Assembly (NCBI GenBank): GCA_039619475.1 | Contig: CM077115.1 | Span: forward strand, 448,063,292-448,127,291 | Reading direction: 5' to 3' | DNA: 64,000 nt | Source of the DNA: Icerya purchasi | Lineage: Eukaryota > Arthropoda > Insecta > Hemiptera > Monophlebidae | Shown here: positions 11,617 through 22,630 of the stretch, in pieces | How positions within the stretch are numbered: position 1 is the stretch's first letter | How the letters are laid out: each line of letters begins with the position of its first letter | Made by a program: the position numbers and the translations under genes | Notes under the pieces: generated by a model | What the model was told of the DNA's origin: nothing | What the model saw: only the letters and a program-made list of their open reading frames with translations | Databases searched by the model: none

Positions 11617-11970
11617 TTCAATTAAATTAAAACATTTATTTCCACGGTAAAAACACCAAAAGCTACATTTCCATGGTAATTTGGCAAATTTATAGTATTT
11701 TAAATCAAAAATCTAATCCGACGGTGAAAACAATCATGAATGAAAAGCATCCAAAAAGCTTCAATCTCCCGCATTATTAACGATAACTCAAAAACTACCG
11801 GTCGGACCTTGATCAAATTTAAATAGGACCACATGCCAAACACCACCTTTCAAATAAAAGAAGAATCATCAAAATCGGTTCATCTAGAAGAAAGTTCTGT
11901 GGTAACACACATAAAAAAAAAATACAGTCGAATTGAATACCTCCTCCTTTTTTGAAGTCGGTTAAAAATC
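11617..11970 (-). repeat. Dispersed repeat ending in TTTTTTGAAGTCGGTTAAAA
   Basis: Contains TTTCCACGGTAAAAACACC, AGCTACATTTCCATGGTAAT, AACTCAAAAACTACCGGTCG and ATCATCAAAATCGGTTCATC, and ends CCTCCTTTTTTGAAGTCGGT. An inverted copy of the same blocks in the reverse order lies at 55150-55830. It is non-coding. A shorter end fragment (TTTTTTGAAGTCGGTAAAAG) is at 41333. Confidence 0.75.
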
Positions 11971-13440
11971 TACTAAAGCCGCTGAAATTAGTATTTAGTC
12001 ATAAGCTAAAGGAAAGTCCATATGCTGTCGATACGTTTTATTTTGTTCTGTTAGAAAATATTGAATATCGGATCGATACTAAAATTTGATGAAAAATTTC
12101 GACATACGTTGTATAGGCTCTACCGTTTTCATGTCATTTAATGCGCAGCGGCCTCCTTATGATTGTCGTTATTTCGGGACATCGAAATTGTCGCTATATT
12201 ATATCTATGCATTTTCATAAACCTTTCTCGGTCGCTTATTTAAGCAATTGAATTCGAAAAAATTGTCTTCGTGCCCCTCCTGCCGCTGTGAATGCGAAAA
12301 AAACAACGAATTAACCGGCTGATGTTCGGAGCAAATTTGAAAACACGCAATACTAGAGGCCACCAGTGCTTGTACAGTGTATTGTTCTTTATGTTTCGTT
12401 GAAATGTTGTACAAAATAGGAAAATTAAAAACATCTACCTAGACATAATCGGTATCTTTTAATTTCCTACTACCTTTTTGTTCGAATAATTGCGGTATTG
12501 ATTTTACTTTCAGCGATTCGCACGTTCTTTGAGTCCGAAAGTGGAAGTGTGTAGCATATTGGTTGCAAAAAGGTTTCGACTCTACACGGATTTAAAAGAC
12601 ACCGCACGCCTATTTACAGTAATTTATTATTGAAATTTTCATTTGGCATAACGGTACGTGGCTGTGTTCGATGGCCGCTTTTATTTCGCATCTAAATTAA
12701 TATTTAACGGTGGTTGAATGATCGATCGGGTTGGATGTTAAAGCCAGGAAAATCGAAAATTCGAAATCTTTCGCAATATTTTCATTGTGCCGCCCATTTT
12801 TACTTTCTTTTCCTTTTTTATTAGCACGCAACACGGACGCGTGACCTTTAATTGACTCGGTTCACGTGAAAATTATGTGGAAATAGACGCGTCCGATGGC
12901 AACCAATAATATGTCCACTGGAATCCGGCAGCTAATTATGGAACCTGAAAATGTCGTGGTACGTTAATGATTAATTAAATTTAATATATAAAACAGAGAA
13001 CATAATTATTAATTAATGAAGAAACGGAATCTAATCGATCGGAGGCATAATGTTACGCAAACCAACGTTTCCGTTTCTTTTTTTGATCTATTTCGTTTGC
13101 CGCATGCTCATTAATTAGGTGAACACGTGATCACTTTTTTAGTTTTTTTCCCCACCTATAGTGGCAGGAATTAGATGACAGTTCGTGTTTAAAAGTAATA
13201 TTAATCATTTTACGAAAATATTGAACAAATGGTCACCGAGTTAAAAATTCTCTTATCGTTGAAAACAAGTTCAGTCACGCATGACATTTCATGCGCTGAA
13301 GTTTCCATATGTTAAGTTAAAGAGATGACCATATTTTTTTTTTTTTAATTTTTATATGGGTACGCTAATGAATAGCAACAGCCCAACCAACAAACCATAA
13401 TATTTACATTTACATAATGTTGAATTCAAAAGAAATAAAT
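11971..13440. other. Complex non-repetitive stretch, possible regulatory DNA or UTR
   Basis: From about 12470 to 13130 the sequence is less AT-monotonous and lacks transposon motifs. It carries several palindromic or AT-core motifs of the kind bound by homeodomain and bHLH factors (repeated TTAATTA/TAATTAAT, CACGTG near 13110). No convincing exon was found. At 12284 the minus strand has GTTTTTTTCGCATTCACAG followed by a short open frame, a second weak candidate for a terminal exon of the Ig gene. Confidence 0.35.
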
Positions 13441-13674
13441 CTGTTTTTCGCGCTTTTTTTAACTTTTCGCCTTATTAAGGATATCAAAATAACAGTGCTT
13501 TAAATATAGATCACTTATACTTAAACATAACGCTCTAGGTTTACTAATATCGTGATTTATGGAATAAGTTAAGATAGTTTGTAATTTTTGTATTTTTTTT
13601 TGTTGCAATAAACGATAATAAGAGTGTCGGGCACTCATACAACGGGCATATTTGCCCTGAGAGACCCACAACTT

Positions 13675-14020
13675 ATTTTTGAAAAAATTCCTCGTCTGAG
13701 GTACAGTGAATTTCTTTCAAATGTTTTTTGAGATGGCGGAATAGGTAACAATCACTTGGCGTCAAATCGGAGCTATATATAGTGTGCGGAAGAACGCCGA
13801 AGCCGAGGGACGAAATCATCTCTACTGTACGCGCGCTTGCGTCAGCAACTTCGGACCGCATTTTTCTGCAGTACCCTAATTACCAATCTGTTTACTCTCC
13901 ATGGCTAATAATTCCCTTTGAGTAACATCCCGATTTTGTCTGATCTGCGCGTCAATCATGTTCTTTACCTCATTTGACCTGCGCAGATTTGGGCGGCCTG
14001 AATGCGAATAGTTTTATGAT
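13675..14020 (-). pseudogene. Internally deleted mariner transposase relic
   Basis: Minus strand. Near 13990-13900 the N-terminal helix-turn-helix is recognisable (NEVKNMIDAQIRQNRDVTQR, ELLAME). After a deletion, the C-terminal part at 13860-13675 reads GFGVLPHTIYSSDLTPSDCY and LFRHLKKHLKEIHCTSDEEF, the block carrying the third catalytic Asp. The first and second Asp blocks are gone. It is a different copy from those at 183 and 30199. Confidence 0.8.
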
Positions 14021-14392
14021 ACCAGTACTAACCAGGCGAGCCCAGTATCGCACCTTAGTCGCATCAAGTGTATCCGCAACAAACAAGCACCGTTTGTAGA
14101 CGTCGAAAAATCATGATAGGTGGCACATTTTCGCGAGTTAGAAATTCGATAATTACTTTCAACGGAAGTGCGTTTCACGTTTTCACTCATCGCGAGAAAA
14201 CCCGACGCCTGTCGCCAAAAACGAAGTATATACCACTGTATACACAGTAGTGACTTTCTTCTTTCTAACCAGCGCAGATATAATTCTATACGTTGCCTAT
14301 AGAGCGCGCTAGGAGCGAAGAGGCGTTACTTAATGAACACAACCTATGTATTACATTTTACTTAGCAGTTTTCAAGACAATCTACATATAAT
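14021..14392. other. Spacer, nothing firm
   Basis: A moderately GC-rich stretch next to the mariner relic, possibly its flank. No domain was recognised. Confidence 0.3.
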
Positions 14393-14406
14393 AGTGTTAT
14401 AAATCT

Positions 14407-14640
14407 GAATCGGTCTGGGAATAATTATTTTATACTTTTTAGTCCATTTTAAAAATGTGGTCTTCGAAAAATTTTTTTAATTTAAATGATTATTTTCTAA
14501 TTTTAAGTCTTACACATGTGAAATATCATCGCAATCAATTTCAAACATCTTGATGAGAATCTGACAGATTCGATGAAAAATATATTTCAGAGTGATATAC
14601 CTTAAGTGGTGATATTTTATGGTAATGCTTATATAACATT
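14407..14640. repeat. Decayed copy of the palindromic MITE family
   Basis: GGGAATAATTATTTTATACT ... TTTTAGTCCATTTT at 14417-14455 and CAGAGTGATATACCTTAAGT at 14588-14607 match the two arms of the element at 11311-11616. The arms here are diverged and the middle is different sequence. Confidence 0.65.
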
Positions 14641-14735
14641 AATACTTAATTTATATTCAATAATAATTAAAAACTGCATTAAATATTAATTAAATTATTA
14701 GCATTCCATTCAGAAAAATTCCACCCAAACAAAAC

Positions 14736-15256
14736 AGAAACGAAAGCGAGTTAATAAAAACGCGGTAAAATTATACATAAACAGAAGCACAAGATGCCGG
14801 CGTGACACACGCATTCACTAAATGCGCATCCGTGCCACTCATCGACACGCTCTTACTGCTTGCGCTTATGTCTATTGTGAAAAGAGTCCACGAGAAAAAG
14901 AGAGCGAGAGAGAAAATACGATCGTGTACGCGTGTATGTAAAAGAGAAAGAGAAAGTAAAAGCAAGTAAGTAAAGGAAACCATACACCGGTACACAAAGA
15001 TCCGCATAAAAGGAAGAATTTGAGAATAAGCCTGCCTTAGTTAAACCCATGGTTAACGTCACTTTAATTAATATCCATATATTATTAATAAATATTAGTA
15101 TATAAATATATAATATTTATATAATAATGCATTGTCATCCAGTTCTAAGCTATGTTCAAAATTCCAAGTCTATGGCTCACCGGGAAGTTATCCTAAAAAC
15201 CTAAAATCGATTGTAAAATTTCGCCTGAACAGACACGAAAGCGAGTTAATAAAAAA
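14736..15256. repeat. Two RTE-type tail motifs in direct orientation
   Basis: CGAAAGCGAGTTAATAAAAA occurs at 14740-14760 and again at 15236-15256, each after a similar upstream block (CCACCCAAACAAAACAGAAA; CGCCTGAACAGACA). The second copy ends in A-rich sequence. This tail type is familiar from insect RTE elements. The stretch between them includes the GA-rich tract at 14875-14965 and the (TA)-rich 15070-15125. Confidence 0.45.
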
Positions 15257-16106
15257 AAAAGAGACTTAAAATCGATAAAGAATTTATTTCAATCAAACCG
15301 ATTAAAAACGATCAAAAATGTAACTCCCTCTCTATAAATGAAAAATTTCTTAGCAGCCTGATGCTTCGCTATCACGAACAGTGGTTCGACTAGGTGTAGT
15401 TAAAAAATGAATTGTATTTCTTTTGCAACGGCGATTCGGAATTCGTTAATAAATCGGCAGCTCATATATCAGCAAATTCGAGTTTAAAGTTTAAAAGGAT
15501 TTCGGTAAATTTAAAACTACGGCGCCTTATTTGTATCATTGCTCCCGACAATGTGGTTATATTTTTTTCATTTGAAAGAATTCTGATTTTTCAATTTTAT
15601 TTTTATCAAAAGACGAAGAACGCCGTATACATAATCACTTTGTAGTTTTACGATTATGTTTCCCTTGAATTTATTTTACATTAGAGTAGCAGTATTCGCT
15701 TTCGTTCATTATTTCTAGTTTTGTTAATTTTCTTTATCTAAATTTAAATATCATTTTTTTCATTTTTAGTTTGCGAAATATTTTAAAAGAACTGTTCCTT
15801 CAATTTTGCTCTTTTTTGTGTAGCGGTATATATGCGTGCATTGAAGAGTTTACATTTTTCACTCTTTAGACTTGGGGGAAAAATCAAGAATAAAATGAAG
15901 AAATTCAGGTAAAATTTTTGCGTAACGTTTTTGGATTGATCCGAAATGAACTGCCTACAAAATGCTCCCTTTTTTTATTCAATTCTGCAATAACCAGTTT
16001 GTTTTATTCGTCATTTTGTATATATATGTATTTTTGAATGCTACCAATTTTCATATACAGTAATCAAAAATTTTGAATACAATAATATGACATTTAACGC
16101 TTATAC
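15257..16106. other. Putative intron of the Ig gene, no feature recognised
   Basis: AT-rich sequence beyond the splice donor of the stalk exon at 16107. I saw no transposon domain and no convincing downstream exon. Confidence 0.4.
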
Positions 16107-16244
16107 CTATAGAAGATTCTGTCTTTATCCATTTATCATTGTCCGTACTTTCGAAATTAAGAACATCGGTAGCTACCGTCGTCAGATTAGGAACAGTCTT
16201 ATATTCGATATTATTTATGTAAGAATTGTTATAATCATTTGTAT
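16107..16244 (-). CDS. Lachesin/DIP-like Ig gene, stalk exon (third exon seen)
   Basis: Internal exon of the same minus-strand gene as the Ig exon at 36491-36796. The acceptor is GTTTTGTTTTTAG ending at 16245 and the donor is GTATAAG starting at 16106. It is 138 bp (46 codons). It receives one base (G) from the preceding exon and ends with one base, so both borders are phase 1, as for the two upstream exons. The peptide is Asn/Thr/Ser-rich (TNDYNNSYINNIEYKTV, PNLTTVATDVLNFE) with NNS and NLT sequons, and is hydrophilic. This fits an extracellular stalk between the last Ig domain and a membrane anchor. It has no domain of its own, so the call rests on splice borders, phase continuity and a base composition richer than its surroundings. 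The following exon was not found. Confidence 0.62.
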
Positions 16245-16339
16245 CTAAAAACAAAACGATTAATAAATTAAACAAAAATTATATCAAATAATTTATGAAT
16301 TATAAATGTTCGAATCCATTTTCTGTTTTAGCACTTTAT

Positions 16340-16341
<2 letters not shown>

Positions 16342-16385
<44 letters not shown>
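16342..16385. repeat. (TA)n microsatellite
   Basis: About 17 uninterrupted TA units, then TATGTATATA, in the first stretch of intron upstream of the stalk exon. Confidence 0.95.
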
Positions 16386-16652
16386 AAACACGTATTAAAG
16401 AAAATAATAATTGTTATAAAAATATCAAATTACAGCCGACTTGTTTTGGAGTTACATACTCCATAATCATGGCAATATGGAGTATGTATGTTTTATATAC
16501 ATTTAATAAAGCACAAATAATTTATATTATTTTGGTATGGTAAACGATATTCATTCAAAATACTGCTGATGCTTAATAATACTCAAAAACATTTTTACTT
16601 TTTTAGTCATTGGGTGTTGCGTACATATATACATACACATGCATACATACTT

Positions 16653-16890
16653 ACATATATATTAATTACAACGTAATTCTTAGGCTATCCCCCATTAGAA
16701 AAAATGTCCCAATTTTATGTAACGAAAAATGTCCCAATTTTATGTAACGAAAAATGTCCCAATTTTATGTAACGAAAAATGTCTCAATTTTATGTAACAT
16801 TTGTTATATTTTATAGGATTTCTGTGATTATGTTATTATATTCATATGGACCGATTTAGAACTACGTTGTAAATTTTGATCATTTTATAC
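16653..16890. mobile_element. MITE carrying a 25-bp minisatellite
   Basis: The ends carry inverted ATTACAACGTAATTCTTA / GAACTACGTTGTAAAT. The middle has four copies of a 25-bp unit, AAAAATGTCCCAATTTTATG plus TAACG, at 16699-16798. The same element forms both arms of the foldback structure at 52455-53965, where the unit number and sequence differ. It is non-coding. Confidence 0.8.
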
Positions 16891-17229
16891 AAAGTTTTTA
16901 TTATTGAAAGAAACAATACATTTTTTTCTTCGTAATGTTTTCAGTGAATGCATAACGCCAACATTATTTTAATTTTATAAACTGAATAAATATACATATA
17001 TTATATAAATCGCAAGCGACATTCGACCTCTGAAATTTAAATTTAAACAAACAAATGCTGTATTTTCGTGATCATTCTGATTTTCAAAAAAAACATCTAC
17101 AGTTAAATGTAGTGAATATAGAATTATGAGTCTCAAGCCCTACAGATAAAACACATTACTGCAAATAATAAAAAAATAAAGGTTAGAAGAGCGTGTAAGG
17201 CAATTTTAAAATAAAGCACGGTTTGGTTT
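16891..17229. other. AT-rich intron sequence
   Basis: No motif was recognised between the MITE and the RTE relic. Confidence 0.4.
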
Positions 17230-18100
17230 TCGCAAAAACATGTCAACCCGAAATAGAGAAATTATGGAACGTTGGAAGACGGATGATGAACATGATTCAA
17301 AATATGTTCCGTCAGTTATGCTAAGCGGCGTAAGATTTTTTCTTCCCTTGAACAAATAGAATATTCCGTGCCTATAACTATATGGCCTGTATGTATGTCA
17401 GATGGCTATTATTAGAATAGACACGGACATGTCTGAGTCTGCAAAAATAAACAAAAGCGTGCGGCAAGGGTTGTCGTCATATCTTTTTAACATATTTGCT
17501 AAACTTGTACTTTAAGTAACATTAGCAGAGACTACTTACCAACGTGCGAAAGGCTGGCGCAGATTTTTAAGGGGAGAAATATTTTAGAGCTTAGAAATAA
17601 ATGTCAATAAAGCAAAAATAGCGATGACTGCTCAGAAATCAACGAAAATAAATTAAACGAGTACAAGAATTCAGATATTTCTGACAAATAGTAATCGAAT
17701 TTCTTGTGACACACAGAAATAAATACGAGTATAGACTTGTTAAATTAACCTGAGAAGAAAAGTAAAACACAGAGCTACAAAAGTCAGGATCGCTGTAACT
17801 CTGTAAACGTATAACGTGTAGCCTATAGCGTTACATACTAAAACGTGGACGTTAAATAAATGGATTGTTCAGCAATTACCGGCTTCTTTGGTCACATTAG
17901 CAGTACACATGCTGGAGAAAAATAGAACGAATACGCCGGACTGAAAAAGTCACAAATGATTTGAACGGAGACCGTGAAATACTAGAGGATCGAACATGTT
18001 CCATGACACAGTAGATTACTATGAAATGTAATAGGAGAATTTCAAGGATAAAAGGATGAGGTCAACCGAGAGGTATGTTTATCGTCACGTTATTAAATGA
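17230..18100 (+). pseudogene. RTE-clade LINE reverse transcriptase relic
   Basis: The plus strand retains IRIDTDMSESAKINKSVRQG followed by LSSYLFNIFAKLVL, corresponding to the VRQGCxLSPxLFNIY block of RTE reverse transcriptases. Further on are LEINVNKTKIAMTAQK and an HTKTWTLNKW stretch (YGCETWTL). The FADD catalytic block is not intact, and stops and frameshifts are frequent. It is oriented opposite to the host gene and lies in its intron. Confidence 0.75.
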
Positions 18101-18810
18101 TGTATAAATGAACAAATACTCAGAAATGAAAAAAATTCCACGATAACCCGCTGAATTGGAAGCCACTTACCAGTAAAGATGCGCAAAATAAATTCGCTGG
18201 AGCAGTTGCTTGCATATGTTTTTTCCGACTGCGAATATATGTATGTACATCCGCTCCTAAACTCTAACTCTCTGACTGAATTGCATATCCTACACGTAGT
18301 GTATGCTTGTCAACTCCAACTCTGCACGCTACTTCTAACACGGAGGGCAACAAACGTCCTTGACAAATATTAATAGTAGCGCGCGCAGCCACCGTTCTTC
18401 ACAGTTAAGACACTTTAAATTACACTGTTGGAGAGACAAACCCGACGGTGTCCGGAATAACAATTGTTCGTTGTGCGGGTTTTTTCAGAGTTGGGATACA
18501 CTAAGAGTATACATATTTTTTTTGAATCGCGTCTTGTTTAATCATTTTCCTTTACTTTTTCAATCAATAACTGATGTTTTGTAATTTGTATATTATGGTC
18601 TGTAATTCCCATTCTTTGAGTAATTCTTTAACTTTCTTTTAATTTATATGCATATCTTCTTTCAAATAAAATAAATTCCTTTTTCCAAGAGAGGGATAAT
18701 TGATAAAGAAAAAATTACAACTTTTCTCTAAATTTCATTCCTGTAAAAAGTATACCGAGGATATAAATGTAATTTCATTTACAAAAAGAAAAAAACTCCT
18801 GTACTACATG
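18101..18810. other. Intron sequence, origin unclear
   Basis: No reverse transcriptase motif could be followed here. CCACTTACCAGT at 18163-18174 reads on the minus strand as ACTGGTAAGTGG, a near copy of the splice donor at 20000; this may be coincidence. Confidence 0.3.
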
Positions 18811-18814
18811 ATTA

Positions 18815-19994
18815 TTTTATGAATCAATTATTATTCGTCGCTGTTCACTTTTTCAGAATTTAAATACATTATTGGTTGTTTATTACTCGCATGTGCGATC
18901 ACAATTGGAACATGCAAATATTGTTCGGAATCCTCCTAATAAGAATCACTTACTTTTACTTGAAAGGGTTCAAAAGTGTTTCTTAAAATGGCTACACTTT
19001 AAGTTTCATCATAGTGATATGTTTCCATTCAATTATAAACAACAGTTGAAGGAGTTCAGAATGTCCACATTAGAAAATAAAAGAAAAACATCTGCTATGT
19101 CATTTATACGTAATTTATTGACTGGTACTATAAATGATTTTAATTTACTTTCAAAAGTTGGGGGTTCCGAGTTCCCAGATTAATGGCCAGAAAAATGCAA
19201 TTATTGCATGTATCATTTACAAGAACGAAGCTATATACGAATTCTCCCATTTTCACTGCGGTAAAAATAACAAATTATTTCTTAACGAACGAATCGGAGG
19301 CTGATATGTTTTTTACTATAGTCCGTTCAATGAAAATGTGCCGATGGAAAAGTCGATATAAATCGATATTTATGATCCACTGATTATAAATATCGATTTA
19401 TATCGACTTTTTCCATCGGCACATTTTCGTTGAACGGACTATAAACATGAATAAGTTTAAGCAGATGGTTGAATTATTTTATTACTCAATGAATTAATTA
19501 AAAGTGTACGCAGTCTACCCTCTTCCATATATTAGCGATATATATGAACAATTTTAATGCGTGACTTATATTAATTCGCTTGTGTCACATAGTTGATGCG
19601 TCTGGATGTACCATGGATGTATACATGCGGTTGGTGTGTATATTGAGCGTGCGTGAAACTTCATTACAATGAGTAATTACTGAGGAGATATTTTATGTAC
19701 ATAAGGAATAAGTTTATTTTTGTATTAATCGTTTGTTAAAATTATATTAATTTGATACATAGCATATGAGTATTCTTATGTGTTACATGGTGAATGTATG
19801 CATATGTGTGTTATATGTGATTGGCGTGTGTGTGTATGTGTGTATTTAAATGCGTTTTGCTTATAGTGCATGTGTTGTTATACATTTATTATATATACAT
19901 GTATATAGATCTATTGTATACCCTGTAATTAGCTTCATGCTGTTGTGCATACTCCTATTAAATAAATAAATAAATAAATAAAAAAAAAAAAAAA
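18815..19994 (+). mobile_element. 5'-truncated LINE with poly(A) tail at a splice donor
   Basis: The plus strand reads from about 18830: FQNLNTLLVVYYSHVRSQLE, NIVRNPPNKNHLLLLERVQK, FNYKQQLKEFRMSTLENKRK and SFIRNLLTGTINDFNLLSKV. It continues after a small shift as VSFTRTKLYTNSPIFTAVK. This is the C-terminal region after the reverse transcriptase in Jockey/CR1-like elements. The frame is interrupted by the palindromic MITE at 19317-19443 and resumes as NKFKQMVELFYYSMN before a stop. An untranslated stretch follows, ending in AATAAATAAATAAATAAATA and an A run to 19994. The tail is 5 bp from the last base of the stalk exon at 20000-20065 (on its intron side). Confidence 0.82.
19317..19443. mobile_element. 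127-bp palindromic MITE
   Basis: The left arm TATAGTCCGTTCAATGAAAA and TGTGCCGATGGAAAAGTCGA is mirrored by the right arm with only a T/C change (TTCAATG versus CAACG) and a one-base indel in the A run. The arms are ~57 bp and the loop GATCCACTGATT is ~12 bp. TA dinucleotides at both outer ends suit a Tc1/mariner-type target. It interrupts the LINE coding sequence at 18815-19994, so it is younger than that insertion. Confidence 0.88.
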
Positions 19995-19999
19995 CTCAC

Positions 20000-20065
20000 C
20001 AGTTATATTTTGAGTTTCATAAGAAGAAACTGTTGGCTGTATTGTAGTAGATAATTCGATAAGCT
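20000..20065 (-). CDS. Lachesin/DIP-like Ig gene, short stalk exon (second exon seen)
   Basis: A 66-bp internal exon on the minus strand. The acceptor is TTATTATTATAG ending at 20066; the donor GTGAGT starts at 19999, and its last T comes from the opposite-strand poly(A) tail of the adjacent LINE. The exon begins with AG, which with the G left by the Ig exon makes GAG (Glu). That gives ...SLHE at the end of the Ig domain, matching the LxE that follows the third Ig domain in lachesin/DIP proteins. It then reads LIELSTTIQPTVSSYETQ and NIT, with one sequon, and leaves a single G. The phase is 1 at both ends, as in its neighbours. Such a short exon could arise by chance, but phase, splice borders and the reconstructed Glu all agree. 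Confidence 0.66.
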
Positions 20066-22255
20066 CTATAATAATAAAAAAAAAGACAAATAAATAAAAA
20101 CATAAACAGATGGTAAATATTGCGTCGTGTATATAGATATTGTAAACTTTTTATAAAAAAATTAACTTTTAAGAGCAGAAAAATGTAAGCAGTAAGGAAA
20201 GAAATAGAAGTTTCCTTAAGACGCATTCGAAGATTTTTAGCGATACTAACTTTCAGAGAAAATATTCATGATCAGTTACGAGATGATACCGTTATCATTC
20301 AGCAAAACAGGAATATTTGTTTGTTTTAACCATATACCGACGTGCTTAGCATTAAAAAAAACTTCAACAAAACTCGGATCATCGTTACAGATTGGAAATA
20401 AATTGTTTGTGAAGAATTAAAAATCAAATTCATTCTGTGTTTTTTATTTTAGTGTAAATAGTAAAGACTTTTTTGAAGCAATGAGTTGTACAATTTAATT
20501 TCTATAATGAAGATACACTATACACGATGAGGAATGAAAATAGACAAGACTTTCGGGATACAAGCGGAGAACATTTTTTCGAGTACAAAAATACTCAAAA
20601 AGAATCGAAAAGTACTTAGAAAAAAATCGATATTTATTTGGTAGTATTCATTACTTTAAATTTAAAATTTATTAAAAAATTAATAATTATTTTATTTATT
20701 TTAATAAAAAATACACAATCATTTTTTTTCTTTATTACTAATAATAATAAATCATTTTGTTGCTGTTTATATACATTTTATGCACTATAATTTTTAATTT
20801 GTTTAAAATCCAAGAGTACATGTAATTTTTTCTTCTAGATTATTAATTTAGGTAAATAAAAGAAGAAAAGTTTTTAACAATTTTATTAATAACACTTTTT
20901 TATTAGTATATCATACTAAAGGATTTTAGACTTATCTACAAAATTAACTTTCCATTAAAATGTAAGAAATTTATAAAACTCAACTTTGAAAATAAAGTAA
21001 TAAAATAAATATAAAACATAGTAAATAAAACTTCCCAATTGTTTGTAAAATTGTATATATTTTTGGTTGTAGCAATATTATTAAAAAAATATAAAATAAA
21101 GTTCACTTACATAAGCTAGATTTATCAATAAGAAATCCATTAACTAAATGAAGTTTATTAGTTTTACAGTAATAAAAATGATTGTCACTATCACTGTCTA
21201 TAATTATTAATGTAAAAATTATATTTGTTATTTATTAGTTTTTTGAAATACACTGAATATATAGTACCATTAGTTAAGTACTTCACATAATACAAAAGTT
21301 TTCAACAGTGTGCGAAAGAAATCAATATTTTTCCTCCGATTGCATATTATGTTACCTATTCAAACTGTTAATTCAATTATTTAACTATAAAATATATTAT
21401 TTCACAAATTGTCTGATCTTTTTTGAACATTATAAATGACTCGGCATTGTGCAGAAATTATTTTCTTTTTTTGTAGACTTTATTTCAATTATTAAATAAA
21501 AGATCAGACCATTATAGTGTATTTCATATTTTACTATATAGTAACATGGAAATAGTTAAAATAGAACAATTAAATTAAACATTGCTTTGTAAAACAATTT
21601 TGCCAAACTTTTTTCTTGTTTTTTAAGTAAATTCATTCTCGAAATAATATGTACTAATATTGTAATTATAAATTAATTAGCTATTATAACAATATATCAT
21701 TTTATTCTAAATTTACTTAAGTTGTGTTACACCAAGCTTTATTTTTTGCTTTATTGAAGTTAATTCAAGTCACACTTTAGTTGCTGTAACAGCTCTGCAA
21801 GTGTAGTTTGGTTGATACTGTGAACTACTTAACGTTAGAACTTGTTCTCAACAATTCAGAACTTCAATTTTTTAAAGCCCCTTTAAAAAGTTACATTATG
21901 CATTAATAATTTTTCTATTATTTTCACTAAGCATTGGCTTTAGTAAATAAAAGTTGAATAAAAAGTAATTATCTAAAGTAAGATAAATCGCAGCATTTAG
22001 CACCATTATTTATAATTAACTTAAAATATGAAACTTCAGAATTTATGTTTATCCGTCTGTCTATCTACTGTAAATTGTTTTAATTCAAAAGCCACTAAAT
22101 CAAAAATCATAAAAAGTATATATATAAATTGACTTAGATTTTATTTTAATACTACAGGTTATACCAATTAAAATTTAGAAATCGTAAATCATTTCAAATA
22201 TAGAAATCTTAACATTCGCAAGGGATACCTTTCAAAATTTGTTTGAGAACGTGTA
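20066..22255. other. AT-rich intron of the Ig gene
   Basis: Very AT-rich sequence with no coding features or full transposons. A 12-bp inverted repeat, GTCTGATCTTTT, lies at 21412-21423 and 21502-21513. Confidence 0.5.
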
Positions 22256-22630
22256 ATGTATTTTTAGGATTCCGTAATAACTTACGGAATCCTAATAAAA
22301 TGGTACACAAATGACAAAAATATCAAATAAAAATCAATAATTCACGAACAGCTTGACTTATAAACTTCAAATTTGGAACATAAATCACAATTAAAATTCT
22401 CTTTAAAACAATCTATAACTTAAAGATTACCGATTACCCTGGGCGGCAAAAAACCGTCAAGAATATATAATATGGTACATAAAACGACCTCAAAAATCAC
22501 TTAAAAAATCATAACTCATCACCCGATAAACCTATAAAACTGAAATTCAAAATATAAACTAAAATGCAGGAGTCCTTTCATAGAATCAAAAAATTATGCT
22601 ACAAAAGTTATGTAAAGTTGCTGAAAAGTG
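22256..22630. repeat. Repeat-like stretch starting with a perfect hairpin
   Basis: TTAGGATTCCGTAA and its exact complement flank TAAC at 22264-22295 (14-bp arms, 4-nt loop). The next ~330 bp has the texture of dispersed insect repeats (TTTGGAACATAAATCAC, ACCCGATAAACC). It leads directly into the tandem repeat at 22630. Confidence 0.5.

Noticed and set aside
12532..12640. Plus-strand exon behind TTGATTTTACTTTCAG at 12515
   Set aside because: The open frame (RFARSLSPKVEVCSILV) matches no family known to me and no partner exon was found.
14771..15062. Hydrophobic minus-strand frames as a secreted or membrane exon
   Set aside because: They lie over a GA-rich tract and RTE-like tail motifs; no splice borders in phase with the Ig gene.
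18163..18174. Target-site duplication of the LINE at the splice donor
   Set aside because: ACTTACCAGT resembles ACTCACCAGT beside the exon, but LINE coding sequence could be followed only from ~18.82 kb, so the match may be chance.
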